Assembly (NCBI GenBank): GCA_000328365.1
Contig: KB308810.1
Coordinates: forward strand, 166,911-230,910
Length of the DNA: 64,000 bases
Reading direction: 5' to 3'
Source: Capitella teleta
Taxonomy: Eukaryota > Annelida > Polychaeta > Capitellidae
Shown one piece after another: positions 15,070 to 26,050 of this stretch (the stretch's first letter is position 1; each line of letters opens with the position of its first letter). The notes under the pieces are model-generated. The model had not been told where the DNA came from. It did no database searches and saw nothing but the letters and a program-made list of their open reading frames with translations. The translations under genes and the position numbers were made by a program.

Positions 15070-17467
15070 TCAGTGAGGACGCAGGACAGGGGTCAGAAGG
15101 TGGTGTTCGCAGTCCACCGAAATAATCGGAAGTCGGTTATCGAAATGGTGGTTGACTAACTGAGTCACGCTGTCAAATGTTCTGTCTTTTGTTCGAACCT
15201 GCATGCGAAATTCCAGTCATTAGTTGAGGAGAAAAAAAAAACTCTTGGAATTTAAAGCAGAAAAATGCTGAAGAATATTTTATGCCAAATAATACTCACG
15301 ACTCCTTGTGGGTCGACCAGCAAGAGGTGTTTAATCCGTCCGGCATGTCTTGCGCTCAGAACAAACTGCTCAGCGGCATTTGGACTTTCCCTCACGAGAA
15401 AATCTCCATCATGCAAAAGGAGTTCTTCACACTAAAAAAAAAATTTAAAAGAATGGTAACTTTTTTGGGGGGATAAACACTTGTTACCTTATCGCGACCA
15501 ATCTTTCCATGGAACCAGTCTTCGTGATATGGTAGCCGCTCTCTGGTCGCCATGGCAGCACCATCCAGGTTGCTAGGCAACGCTTCTGTAAAAGGTTCTG
15601 AGAAAGAGATCTGATTAAAACTCCCATCTACATGAGTTATACAACCTACTCATATCAAAAGCATCGAGAGCTTTGTTGTTATTATAGAGATGGGAATCCG
15701 GACGATTGGGTACGGAAGCAGCATCGTTATCACTAAGACGGCGAACTTCAAAGAGAAATGAGTAAGAAATAAGAGAGAGAAAGAGAAATCCCCGCTCACC
15801 ATTGACAGGATTGTCGTAGAGGGAAGGAGGGTCGCCAAGTAATTCCAGGGCTCCATGCGTGTTGTCATGGAGCTGAGGGTTAGCGATTGGCGTTTCAAAG
15901 TCAATGAGGTTACCCCTTGTGCCGGGGCGCTCTCTGGCGATGGGTTGGTTGGAAGCAGGGGTTGAGTAGAGGCTAGCAGGAGAGGCGGCAGCAGCGGCAT
16001 TGACTTCATGGTCAGGGGGACATGCTCCCATGCGGTCATTGTAGTAATCGCGGTCATCCTCTTCGCCCCATTGGTCTCCACGCTGCCGCTCACTGTCCAG
16101 TCGCTGGAGAGCGATCGGCTGGGGTTTGTTGGCCAGAAACTGCTTGAAGCGCAGCTCAAAGGCCTGACCAATTGTGGTGATGACGTCCTGCGCTAGACCT
16201 CCTCCGCACTCCAGCACATGGCACAGCCTCCCGTTCTCATCCTTAGCTACGTACGCAACAAAATCTAATGTGTCCTATGGAAATGAATCAATTCAGCACG
16301 GATGAAAAATTATCCCAAAGAACTCACGGGGTCACCCCCAGAGGCAAATGATATGCACGGCATCTGGTGAATTCCAATGATCTGTTAAGCAACGATATAA
16401 AAATCAAAACCTTCTCACTCTCAATTTCACTTACGTCTCCGTTTTCTATGTTCATTATTGTGAGGTTTTCCGTTGTGATGGTGAGATTTACGTTGCTTCC
16501 CGCGTACACCATTTGAGGCTCACTTCCTAAAAGTGAAGATATCCTCGTTACCTGAAAAAAATAAATTACACACACAGATGTTTGTTATTTGTGTTCTCAC
16601 TCGTTTGGATTTCTTGGTCGCTGTTTTGAGGCCAGCGACATCGCAAACGCGGCTGATTGATTCCCTTTTGGCGAGAAAGTCAAAAATAAGGAAAACAGCG
16701 GTAAGAGAAATACGAGTACGCACTTGGCAATAGCGGTTCTCGTTTCAAAGTCCAGTGACTTCATTGATTCTTTCACTTCCATACATCCGATATACTGGAA
16801 ATAAAGAGAAAACAAAAATCAGGAAACACATTAGATAAGAAAGAAAACGAGAAAATTATTATATAACAAAACATAAACATGCAAATCTCACCCGGACACC
16901 AAAACAAAGCCCAGCATCAGGAGAAAACTGCACAGAAGGGTAGCGACCAGGTGGTTGCCACAGCGACGATCGCCATGGCAACACATGGTCCTCCCTCAGA
17001 TGGCAGTATCCAATGCTCACGGCCATATCAGGATAAAAAAAGAATTACTGCTCAATTTGAGTTCATGATTTATACTTTGACAAGCGGATTCTAATGTCAG
17101 CCTATGAGGTCATGACAAGGCAGACGAGGTCACGCTATTTAAAAAAGGAAATAAGCGCAAGTCTAACCACCTAAGAGGGGTGAAATCAGGTCACTGATAT
17201 TCAGCACAATCTCTGTCCTTTCACTTCATGCGTAAAAGCACACTGGCAATACTTAGTGAATAACTAATTCAGAACACCGGGATATTTCGCACGAATGCAG
17301 ATGATGACATAACTGACCCTGACTCCGTAGCAAACGCCTGCGTCCGGCAGAAGCTGGTCATCCGGGTGAAGCCATCCCATGTTGGGTTTACTGATGAAGC
17401 TGCCAGTGTTGGTCCATTCGCGCGTTTGTTTATTCCGCTTCCTCAGGCGTTCAACGACCCCCGCCAT
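15070..17467 (-). CDS. SHC1: SHC adaptor protein (PTB-CH1-SH2), complete 10-exon gene
   Basis: Exons in transcript order: 17,467-17,318; 16,794-16,724; 16,664-16,601; 16,551-16,435; 16,381-16,328; 16,274-15,800; 15,745-15,650; 15,597-15,488; 15,431-15,300; 15,198-15,070; 465 aa in frame. It is the single invertebrate-type SHC of the p52 form. SHC proteins bind phosphotyrosines on activated receptors and recruit Grb2-Sos to Ras. The PTB domain runs from GSFISKPNMGWLHP to about residue 200 (GQAFELRFKQF). The central region holds three Grb2-type YxN sites: Y229 in DYYNDR, Y305 in SLYDNP and Y331 in HLYNNN; the double tyrosine YYN is the hallmark of SHC. The SH2 domain covers about 370-460, with WFHGKIGR and FLVRES (phosphate-binding R393). 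The start is the first methionine of a reading frame that opens 27 residues before the conserved block. The paralogue number is unknown, so the symbol means SHC family. Confidence 0.93.
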
Positions 17468-18581
17468 TGCTGCAGCAGAAAAACAAAAACATCAGCAAAA
17501 TAATCGCAGATCGGAAAAACTAATCATGACACGAACTGTTGCCCATTGTGTGACGTTCGCAACAAAAAGAAGGAAAAAAAAATCAATGTGCATGATTTCT
17601 AAAGAATTAGGATTATATGTCTATTTCCAGGGAATGTAATATTATACTGGAGAAAAATTCAACCAATCAACAGCATGATGACAGAGAGAAAGACACCTCA
17701 ATATTCTCATATAATATACTTCTACGCTAGAGTTTTTCTAATATGTAATTATAAAATACACAATGAAATAAAGAGAATCATACCATAAATGAGAGTGAAC
17801 AATATTTAAATGATCATTATTTCGGGGTACACAGCACAGTTTGAGAGAAACGAGCTTTTTTCTAACACTTGAAAAAATTCCCATATACTGTTTACAGACT
17901 TATGAATCATCCTATACAATAATTGTAACTTAAGCGCCTATTAAAAACAATGAATCATGTGCTAAGCACTTAAGCTCCTCATCAGCAAACTTGCCACGCC
18001 ACTTGTTGAAGGGAGGATGTGGGCTGACTCTTCTTAATAGGGGTCGCGGGGTCGCGGATGATTTATTAACTAATGCTTTAAATACATAAAAAAAACACTC
18101 CATGGACTCAGCGTGGAGACAGCTCGCAATCGCTTAAAAAACGAAAACATTTCTGATAATCCTCCAAAAAAAAATTTGAATAATTAATTTAGAATTTCCC
18201 TAATGTATTGTTTTTATTGAGTCTCTAGATCTTGCAAATTTCTAAGGCCTCGCTCTGTGGAGTAGAAAGATGTGGCCGTGTTAACAGAAATGTTAAGAGT
18301 TGTTTTTCAGCCGGATATAGGGAAAATACGTATGTCCACACTCTCCTTATCCTTCCTCTAAGATAATACCTGTAAGGGCCAAGAAGTGTAGTATAATCAA
18401 GTGGTCATGACTCTCTCACAAAATTTATCCATTTTCCTATAATGACTACTCATCTCTTCTTCACTTAAAAATCGGACCAAAAAAAATAAAAAGCAGTGAT
18501 TAAACTCTGGCTTTCGGAAGGTTCAGATCATTTTGCAGCGTTATCTTGGAATTGTCTCTTTGTTAATATTCTGGGTATGTT
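17468..18581. other. Upstream of SHC; no gene recognised
   Basis: It presumably holds the SHC promoter. No TATA box close to the start, no repeats and no domain-bearing frame were seen. Confidence 0.4.
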
Positions 18582-18719
18582 GTTTGTTTAATTAACTTCT
18601 TAAACTTCCAATAAGCGAAAGATTGCCGTTTGTTTAATTAACTTCTTAAACTTCCAATAAGCGAAAGGTCTCCGTTTGTTTAATTAACTTCTTAAACTTC
18701 CAATAAACAAAAGGTCTCC
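18582..18719. repeat. 46-bp tandem repeat, three units
   Basis: Units at 18,582-18,627, 18,628-18,673 and 18,674-18,719 begin GTTTGTTTAATTAACTTC and differ at only a few sites. The near-identity shows recent expansion. Confidence 0.85.
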
Positions 18720-19034
18720 GTTTGTTGTTTAACTGACCTGACTTGAAGGAAATCACTGGCAATTGATGTGTTGCGTCTTATGTTTAACACAACCATATTT
18801 TGAAGGGCGGATTAAATATGTAATTTGTAATGGTAGAGTGTTGATTTGTTCCTGAGAATCGTGGTCGGAGGTGGATTAACGAAAACGTTGCTTTAATTAT
18901 GAGCTCAATGAAGATTATCCATGGTCCAGGGCCCTGTTTGAAAATATCGAGGAATGACAAGTGGACTCTTATTAATTAAGATACATCAGTATAAAGGCTG
19001 ATGAAATTGGAATAGAAATTTTATGAATAAGATC

Positions 19035-19290
19035 AGATAAGATAATTTTATTTGTCCGCAATGGAATTTTTTCTTGCATATTTTATCAGCAAAATAAGCG
19101 CAAGGTGAAAAATTGGGAGAAAACAACATTTTAGCAATTGACATGATTTAGAAGTCTAATGGCACAAGGGATGAATGAGTTATTGAGCCTATTGGTTTTG
19201 GAGAGATGAGTCCTGAGGCGACGGTTTGATGGTAAAGGTTTCAATTGGTCCGAAAGAGGGTGGAGGGGGTCATTTTTAAGCAGCATGACA
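19035..19290 (-). mobile_element. Possible LINE 3' end
   Basis: On the minus strand the block ends GGACAAATAAAATTATC followed by TTATCTGATCT, like the short-repeat tails of Rex/CR1-type LINEs. The text before it (fish-Rex-like CATTGCGGACAAATAAA) supports this. No coding part remains. Confidence 0.35.
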
Positions 19291-19625
19291 TGTTAGACTA
19301 ACCATACCAAGTATTAATTTATCTTATCTTTGTGTAATTTTACACTGCGATCTGTTTTTTAAACTTTCACAGAAATGTGTAGCACCATTGAAACACATTG
19401 AGATCGTTAACATGGAGTATATAGTGATAGACCACTTTGGGACCACTCTGTTACGTATATTTCATTATTATTAAATCATTATAAGGAAAAATATATGAAC
19501 ATAAAGTTTCATATTATAATTATTAATTACTAATAATTACTAGGCCTTCAAAAAGTTCAATTAAACTTATATTTAACAATTATGATAATGAATAAATAAT
19601 ACAAAATTATTATAATACATTAATA

Positions 19626-20470
19626 TAGTAATTAGAGCCGGACGAATAGTGCTTTAACACGGATAACGGATATCCATGTTACTAATATCCGACGCATACG
19701 AATATTTATGCCCAAACACGGGAGCATGCACCTGCAGCGTAATGGCCCAGCGCCTGGCACACGCTGTGAGCGCAAAAGCCACGCTCTAGCTGCCTGCAGC
19801 AGTTAAAGACAAACGACCTTGACCTACTGCTGTCACCCTTCTTGCTTCTTGTACATTTCTTTTATCAAAATATTCAGAATAAGTTTCAAGAGGCATCGCA
19901 CATGCAGACAGCTCGTTTGCATGTCGATTTCACAGAGGTGAATTGTTTTTCCCCAATTGCATGAGTCGCAGATAACCCAAGATGCAAGGACAGCGACATG
20001 CAGTTTGTGCTACATTGTACACTTTCAACAAACATGATTTAGAAATGTACAAACTAAGTAATTTCATGAGGTGCAAGTCAAATATAGTTCAAGGAGGAGA
20101 AAGCAATGAAATGCAGTGCTATTTGTGGTTCATAAGAACACTGCAATTGACAAAGCTGTCACGTGATGAAAAATAAGCACTAAAGGAGATAGTCAACAAT
20201 GCGTGATTACGTCGCTCTTGCGTGATGACTGAAGAAATTAAAGGGCCTAGAAATGTTTTTACTTTAAAGTTTAAACAAAGGCAGAAATACGCGCATTGTT
20301 GACATCGTGGAGGTGTTACCCTCTATCTATCCTTGTAATTGACATCGCTCAGCTTCAGTGAGCAGCGTTTGTGCGCGGAATGGCTGTGTGCTACACTAAT
20401 TGTGCGCTCGAAACGGACACTTTAATTTTACACCATCCGTGTTTTAACTATCCGTGCTGAAACACATTTT
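19626..20470. mobile_element. hAT-like element remnant
   Basis: The left end reads AGAGCCGGACGAATAGTG, with ATAACGGATATCC following. It follows the same plan as the left end of the hAT-like element at 61,959. A weak inverted match (CCATCCGTGTTTTAAC) lies near 20,440. The true right end and target duplication were not found. Confidence 0.4.
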
Positions 20471-20489
20471 CACATTTCTTTTACATCTA

Positions 20490-20600
20490 TGTTCTTTTGA
20501 TGTGGCATAAAAGCGATTTTGCTTCAGTCACTACATTATTATTGCATGTTTGTTTGTTTGTTTGTTTGAATAAAATTATTATTATTATTATTATTATTAT
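20490..20600 (+). repeat. SINE/LINE-like tail with (TTTG)n and (ATT)n
   Basis: It shares CATAAAAGCGATTTTGCTTC.GTCACTAC and TGAATAAAATTATTATT with 37,020-37,118, which has the same order. The conserved body ending in AATAAA and an ATT run suggests a retroposon 3' end. Confidence 0.55.
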
Positions 20601-20604
20601 AAAA

Positions 20605-21005
20605 AAAATGTGAAAGCAATGATCAACAATCATTACGTTCTTATTATCATTATGTGAAAGGCTCGGAAACCGGTAAATCGTATTTTTTCTACTTTATAGA
20701 GACATGTGATAGCCTTTTATGTTGGTTTCAAGCAAGATCAGGCTATATTGTAACATATTATTAAAAAAAAACTTTAGTCATACGGACAATCAGTGTCAGA
20801 GTGTGTATTCATCGTTTTTCGGGTGTGAGAGATCGGCAGTCATTGAGTCGTTTGAAGCACAGGTACAATGTCGTTTGACTACTAGTACTAAGTTTGAGGC
20901 AAAACACTTACACTCGTTTGAGGCGTTGAGTGAGACCCCATTTTTAGAGGAATATCATTTATATCACACCGACTCCTCCTACAATGTAAGAATGGGAGTG
21001 TAAGA
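20605..21005. other. Spacer with an unrecognised 94-codon frame
   Basis: The plus-strand frame at 20,719-21,003 is rich in Ser, His and Glu (AKHLHSFEALSETPFLEE) but has no family I recognise. It ends where the 27-bp hairpin motif begins. Confidence 0.3.
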
Positions 21006-21032
21006 ACTGCTCCGCTACCCTTGGGGAGCTAA
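21006..21032 (+). repeat. 27-bp hairpin motif, second copy
   Basis: It is identical to 1,361-1,387 and lies 33 bp left of the hairpin-ended element at 21,066. Confidence 0.6.
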
Positions 21033-21065
21033 TATAAATATATTATATTATACTTAGTAAGTTAG

Positions 21066-21814
21066 TAGCACAGATTCTCCGGCGAGGTCTGAATACCTCG
21101 CCCGACAGTAAACCGCTTCTTTTTGCGTATACTGGCAGCGAGGCTCCACACTCAGCCGATTGCATGATAAATATAGAACCCGCAACGAAATAGTACTTCG
21201 TGAAGAAGTAAACAGACGGCCATTTTGCAAGTGACGTGATTCAGCGCATGCGCACTGCATTGTAAACAAGCGTACAGGCTTCACTTTCTCGCTCAAACTT
21301 CTCTCATGACTTCCGAATGAAAATGAATAAAATTGTTCATATACTGATTGGTGATGCACAAAATATTGCGTATTAATAATTAATACGTATTCCTTTGTGA
21401 AGACTCGGTATAAATTACGTGCACAACTGCAAGGGAAGATAGGCCGCATGTTGAACTGCTTAGCGCGGGAAAATTGTATGCGCATGCGTGTATGTTTACT
21501 TCGCACTACGCAGGCGCAGTGCTCTGGTTTATTTATAACACGTGGAGAGCAGGTCATGTGACACAACAATTGGAAAGCGGAGAGAAACCTGTAAAGTCAC
21601 TTTTTTTCATTGCGGATCCATTTTAAGTAGGTTTATGGTACTGGTTTCGAACAAAATTTAGTACCAGCGTCTACCTGGTATGGCTCTGCAGCCGCTGGTG
21701 CCTTCATAAATATAATTACAAGCGTGGAATTCTAGAAATCGTGGTTCGCGAACTGGGGTTTAATGCGTTTACCGTACAGAGAGACCCATTGGGCTCGCTG
21801 TAGTATGTCAGCTA
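21066..21814. mobile_element. Hairpin-ended non-autonomous element, copy 1
   Basis: This 749-bp element has ends built on one plan. Each begins TAGC, then about 9 bases, then a 24-27-bp hairpin, then ACGGTAAAC (ACAGTAAAC here at the left). The left hairpin has arms like CGGGCGAGG/CCTCGCCCG; the right one, read inwards, has arms like ACAGCGAGACCC/GGGTCTCGCTGT. The hairpin stems differ between the ends while the flanking words match. A 171-codon frame within (minus strand) has no recognised domain. Further copies are at 53.8-55.0 kb. Confidence 0.75.
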
Positions 21815-22199
21815 ATTTCAGATGTTCTCACCTATCAGGTTAAAAGATTAATTTCTGCCGGGGCGTTAGAATTTCGGAAAGGGAGTCAACACTCAAAGGT
21901 GTAAATTATGTGATCGCAGAGGCCTGTCAGAGAGTGCACATTGTTGAAAATCTGATCGAAATGAATATTTTCATGAAATGAACTTCGCGGAAGCAAATCG
22001 GAAGTTTTTCTTTTGACAGAAGCCCAACTTCCGGTGATGATTTCATGACAACTTGTTTTTAACAAACGAAACAAATTACAAAGTGAAACAAGATAATATA
22101 AACAAGAATGAATCAGATATGTGATCAAGGAAAATTTTTAATTAAGCAATTGATTAACCTTGATCAAAAAAACATGAACGTAATCGCAGCAATATTAGT
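21815..22199. other. Spacer before LINE fragments
   Basis: No gene or repeat is recognised; an open frame continuing into the LINE fragment at 22,108 is probably chance upstream of about 22,200. Confidence 0.35.
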
Positions 22200-22446
22200 T
22201 CATGATGCTAAACTATACAAAATTCTGACAGGACTGTATGACATTCAACCCTCAAAATTCTTTAACATAGCTACAAACGATCGGACAAGGGGGCACTGCA
22301 AGAAGCTTGAGAAGGTCAGAGCAAGAACATCCAAACGACAGCACACTTTCAGTCACAGAACCATTAATGATTGGAACTCACTTCCAGAAGATATTGTCAT
22401 AGCCCCAACACTAAACAGTTTTAAAAATCGCCTTGATAAATATTGA
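22200..22446 (+). mobile_element. LINE ORF2 C-terminal fragment
   Basis: It encodes LYKILTGLYDIQPSKFF, then RTRGHCKKLEKVRART and INDWNSLPEDIV, ending NSFKNRLDKY and a stop. This is the conserved tail of reverse transcriptases from non-LTR retrotransposons (the WNSLP and FKNRLD words). It is severely 5'-truncated, with no catalytic domain. Confidence 0.8.
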
Positions 22447-22879
22447 AAAAATAGCACCTCTGTGCACAACTCTGTCTGAAAAGAAAATGTTTACAAATCT
22501 TTCATCTGGATCTGATCCTTGGGAGACATTTTTCTCTGTGATCAGTATCGCCTAAGTAAGCCGAAGTAAGTAGGCATAGTATATGCTTTAATTTATGATT
22601 TATGGCAGAATTAAGAAATTAGATTTAATTAGACATTAGAAATAGCAGAATTAATAGCAGTTGAAAAGGAGTAACTAGGGGGTTACTATGGTTACGCACG
22701 TGTGGACGTCTTTTCAAAAATCGGACTATCATTTTGTGTCTTTTTATGGATAAACATCAGTAAATTGTGAAATAACAACACACAATTGTGCTGAGGTTGT
22801 TGTGCACATCATTCTGAACATATTGATATATTTTGTTATAAATTGTTATGTGTATAACCTCAATACGAACGATAGCACC
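22447..22879. other. Spacer between two LINE fragments
   Basis: Probably includes the 3' untranslated part of the fragment to the left. Nothing else is recognised. Confidence 0.35.
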
Positions 22880-23515
22880 TCTGCAGGTTGCACCATGAAT
22901 ATCACCCCCGCATTGGTTTGTCAGCGTCCAAATCCGAGGTCCCGTCAGCCAACCCATCGCCCAACACTGATACTTGACGGTAACAACATCAATCCATCCA
23001 CGTCTATTAGGAACCTCGGTGTGCTATTTAACTCTGCATTTAATTTAGAAGATCACGTGAATGCTCTGTGCCGGACTATGTTCTTCCACGTCAATTGCAT
23101 TTGGAGAATTCGCAAGTACCTCACAACATCTGCAACTCGTGCCCTGATGCAGGCCCATGTCCTCTCCCGTTTAACTGATCAGTGTACATCGTCCAACTCA
23201 TCATCTGAGATCGTCCTCCGATATACGAATAAGTTTTGTGCAACACAACCTAAAAAGTGTGGGTGGTCGTTGCTTCAGTTTTGCTGCTCCTTCTCTTTGG
23301 AATGAGCTACCCCAAAGTATTCGCCTCTCATCACACCTACTTCAATATAAATCAAAACTTAAGACACACTTTTTCCAAAAAGCTTTTAATGACATATCAT
23401 AACAAATCAACTTCTTATCATTTCATTTTAATTTTATTCTACATCACGTTTGAACAGTTTATTTCTTTCTGAAATTCGCGATTCATAAGTTTGAAGTAAT
23501 AAATAAATAATAATA
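22880..23515 (+). mobile_element. Second LINE C-terminal fragment, frameshifted
   Basis: It reads INPSTSIRNLGVLFNSAF, then CRTMFFHVNCIWRIRKYL and TRALMQAHVLSRL. In another frame it continues APSLWNELPQSIR and KLKTHFFQKAF. These are late reverse-transcriptase and tail motifs of the CR1/L2-like group. It ends in an AATAAATAAATAATAATAG tail. At least one frameshift and an internal deletion separate the parts. Confidence 0.8.
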
Positions 23516-23689
23516 GAATTGCGCAACCAATGAGCTAAATTTGCATTTCTACTTGTCATGACTTTACATTATCATTTAATGTATGATGAAAATTAATACA
23601 ATCCAACAATTATAAGGATTTTTAATACTACAGCATATAGGTTGTGCAGAACCATCGAATGTGCCAGCCAGATGGTCTGACTAAATCTT

Positions 23690-26050
23690 TTTTTTTATTC
23701 AAACTTCATAAGCACAAAAAATTAGATTAGATAACCCAAGAAATCATTCGCTCCATCCGAGGTGATAGACTTCACCTCAAACTCCAACGATCAACCCCAC
23801 ATTCTCATTAGTATCAAACGCTGAAAACCAACCTCACTGCAAATAATAGAACCCTAAAAAAAACGATCAGAAACGCAAAATCTCTTCATTACCGAACCAT
23901 TTTCACCCAATCACGCAATGACCCAAAACAAACATGGAACGCCATCAACAACACCCTCAACAGAAATACCAAAACTGACACCAATATTGAATACCTTATG
24001 AAAGACAACACACGTATCACCTCCTCAAAAGACATCACCATTCATCTCAACGAATTCTTCACCAACATTGGACAAACAATTGCATCCCAAAACCCCTCAT
24101 CAAACTCAACCATAGACTCATACCTCCAACAAACAAACAATCCAGTCTTTGACTTCGTACCAATCACTCCAACCAAAATAGACATCATCGTTGACAAGAT
24201 AAAATCCAAGCACTCCACCGGACACGATGATATCCGTACAACTCTAATAAAACATCCTAAATTCGAACTCCGCACTCCTCTCACCTTAATAGTAAACCAA
24301 ATGATAGCAACTTCCACATTTCCTGACACCCTAAAAATTGCCAAAGTAAAACCACTATTCAAAAAAGGCGACAAACATCTCTGCCAAAACTATAGACCAA
24401 TATCTCTCCTCCCTACCATCTCCAAAATCCTAGAAAAAGCCACCCTTCTTCAAATAGACACTCACTTTACCTGTAATGACCTCTATTATAAAAGCCAATA
24501 TGGATTTAGATGCAAACATTCAACAGACCATGCCCTTTTAGAATTGACCGACCGCATACTCACACAAATGGACAAAAACAACACGCCAATATCTATATTT
24601 ATTGACCTGACAAAAGCCTTCGACTGCCTAGACCATGACATTCTCCTCCACAAACTTCGACACTACGGACTGACAGACAACGCAATAAACCTCTGCAAAA
24701 ACTACCTCACCAATAGAAAACAATATATTACTCTCAATGACACCACTTCACACCATCTCAATATCAATAGAGGTGTTCCACAAGGATCAATCCTCGGACC
24801 CTTCCTTTTCCTCATATATATCAATGACCTCCCCAATAGCTCAACCTTTTTCAACTTTATCACTTACGCCGACGACACGACCCTGTTAACAACACTCAAC
24901 CCACAACATCATAGCAATAATATTAATAATGAACTCAATAAAATTCACCAATGGTTCTGTACAAATAAACTCTCTCTAAACGCATCAAAAACAAAAGCAA
25001 TAACATTCCATACCCCCCAACAAAAAATTACACCCCAAACCCTCCTAATAAACTCTGAGCAAATAGAAAACGTTGATTGTACCAATTTCCTCGGAATAAT
25101 TATTGATAAAAACCTCAACTTCAAACATCATATCTGTAAAATATCTACTAAAATTTCTCAAATAACCGGAATACTAAATAAATCAAAAAACACCCTTCCC
25201 CATCACATCCTCCAAACCATCTAAAACTCCCTCATCCTCCCTCATCTAACATATGGTGCACTTACCTGGTCCAGAGGCCCTCAAATAAATAGCCTCATTA
25301 AAATGCAAAAGAAGCCATCGGTATAATAACCAATTCTTCATATGATGGCCATACAGAACCTCTTTTTAAGAAATATAATTTGCTAAGACTGGAGGATCTG
25401 CAAAAACTCCTAGAACTCAAGTTCTTCTACAAGTGGAAGAATGGAGTACTTCCGGCATATTTCGACACCTTCATAAGTGTTGGAATCACAGAGGAGCATT
25501 AGTTGCGGGTCCCGTTGCACTGGCATCATTTCTACAAACTGGGTCTCAGATATTCAATTACAAATACAGTAAACTTCTCACCACGCAACTTAATAGCCAA
25601 ATCAACAACTCATTCCTTATCTACTTTCTCACATCATTTTAAAAAGCACTTCATTGATCAATATTCGGCATGATGTACCATAGCACAATGTTATATTTGT
25701 AATCGTTAACAACAAAAAAAAGAGAGAAGAAAAAAAAAAGTTTCTTACATTATATAAAAATAGTATACTCATTGTAATCAATTCCTCGTTTTTGTTCTTT
25801 TTGTTTTCTTTCGTGTTTTTTTGTGAGTTTTTATTTCCCGCGTTTTTTTTCCCTGTTTTTTTTTTTCATTTTTTTTTCATTGTATTTTGTTCCTTGTTCT
25901 TGTTTGATTTGTATTCCCCAGGTGGCCAGAGCGATAACAGCTCACGTTTGAGCCATAGCCTGGTCTCCCGGCAAATTACATTATAATTTATATTAATTGT
26001 GTACATATTTCATGTCAATAGCCAAATAAATGTCTCTCTCTCTCTCTCAT
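23690..26050 (+). mobile_element. 5'-truncated LINE with long intact reverse transcriptase and (TC)n tail
   Basis: A 408-codon frame at 23,998-25,224 carries the reverse transcriptase: PLFKKGDKHLCQNYRPISLL, YGFRCKHSTDHAL, FIDLTKAFDCLDHD, NRGVPQGSILGP, then catalytic FITYADDTTLL. Related coding upstream from about 23,730 and downstream to about 25,640 is broken by stops or shifts. The endonuclease and any ORF1 are missing, so it is a 5'-truncated copy. The 3' part has T-rich runs (25,780-25,880) and ends AATAAATG followed by a TCTCTC run at 26,031-26,048. The C-rich, A-rich codon choice (many CCx/AAx) differs from its neighbours. Confidence 0.88.

Noticed and set aside
21054-21569. 171-codon minus-strand frame as a gene
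   Set aside because: It lies entirely in the hairpin-ended repeat, recurs with changes and truncation at 54,387-54,719, and shows no domain; its openness is likely incidental.
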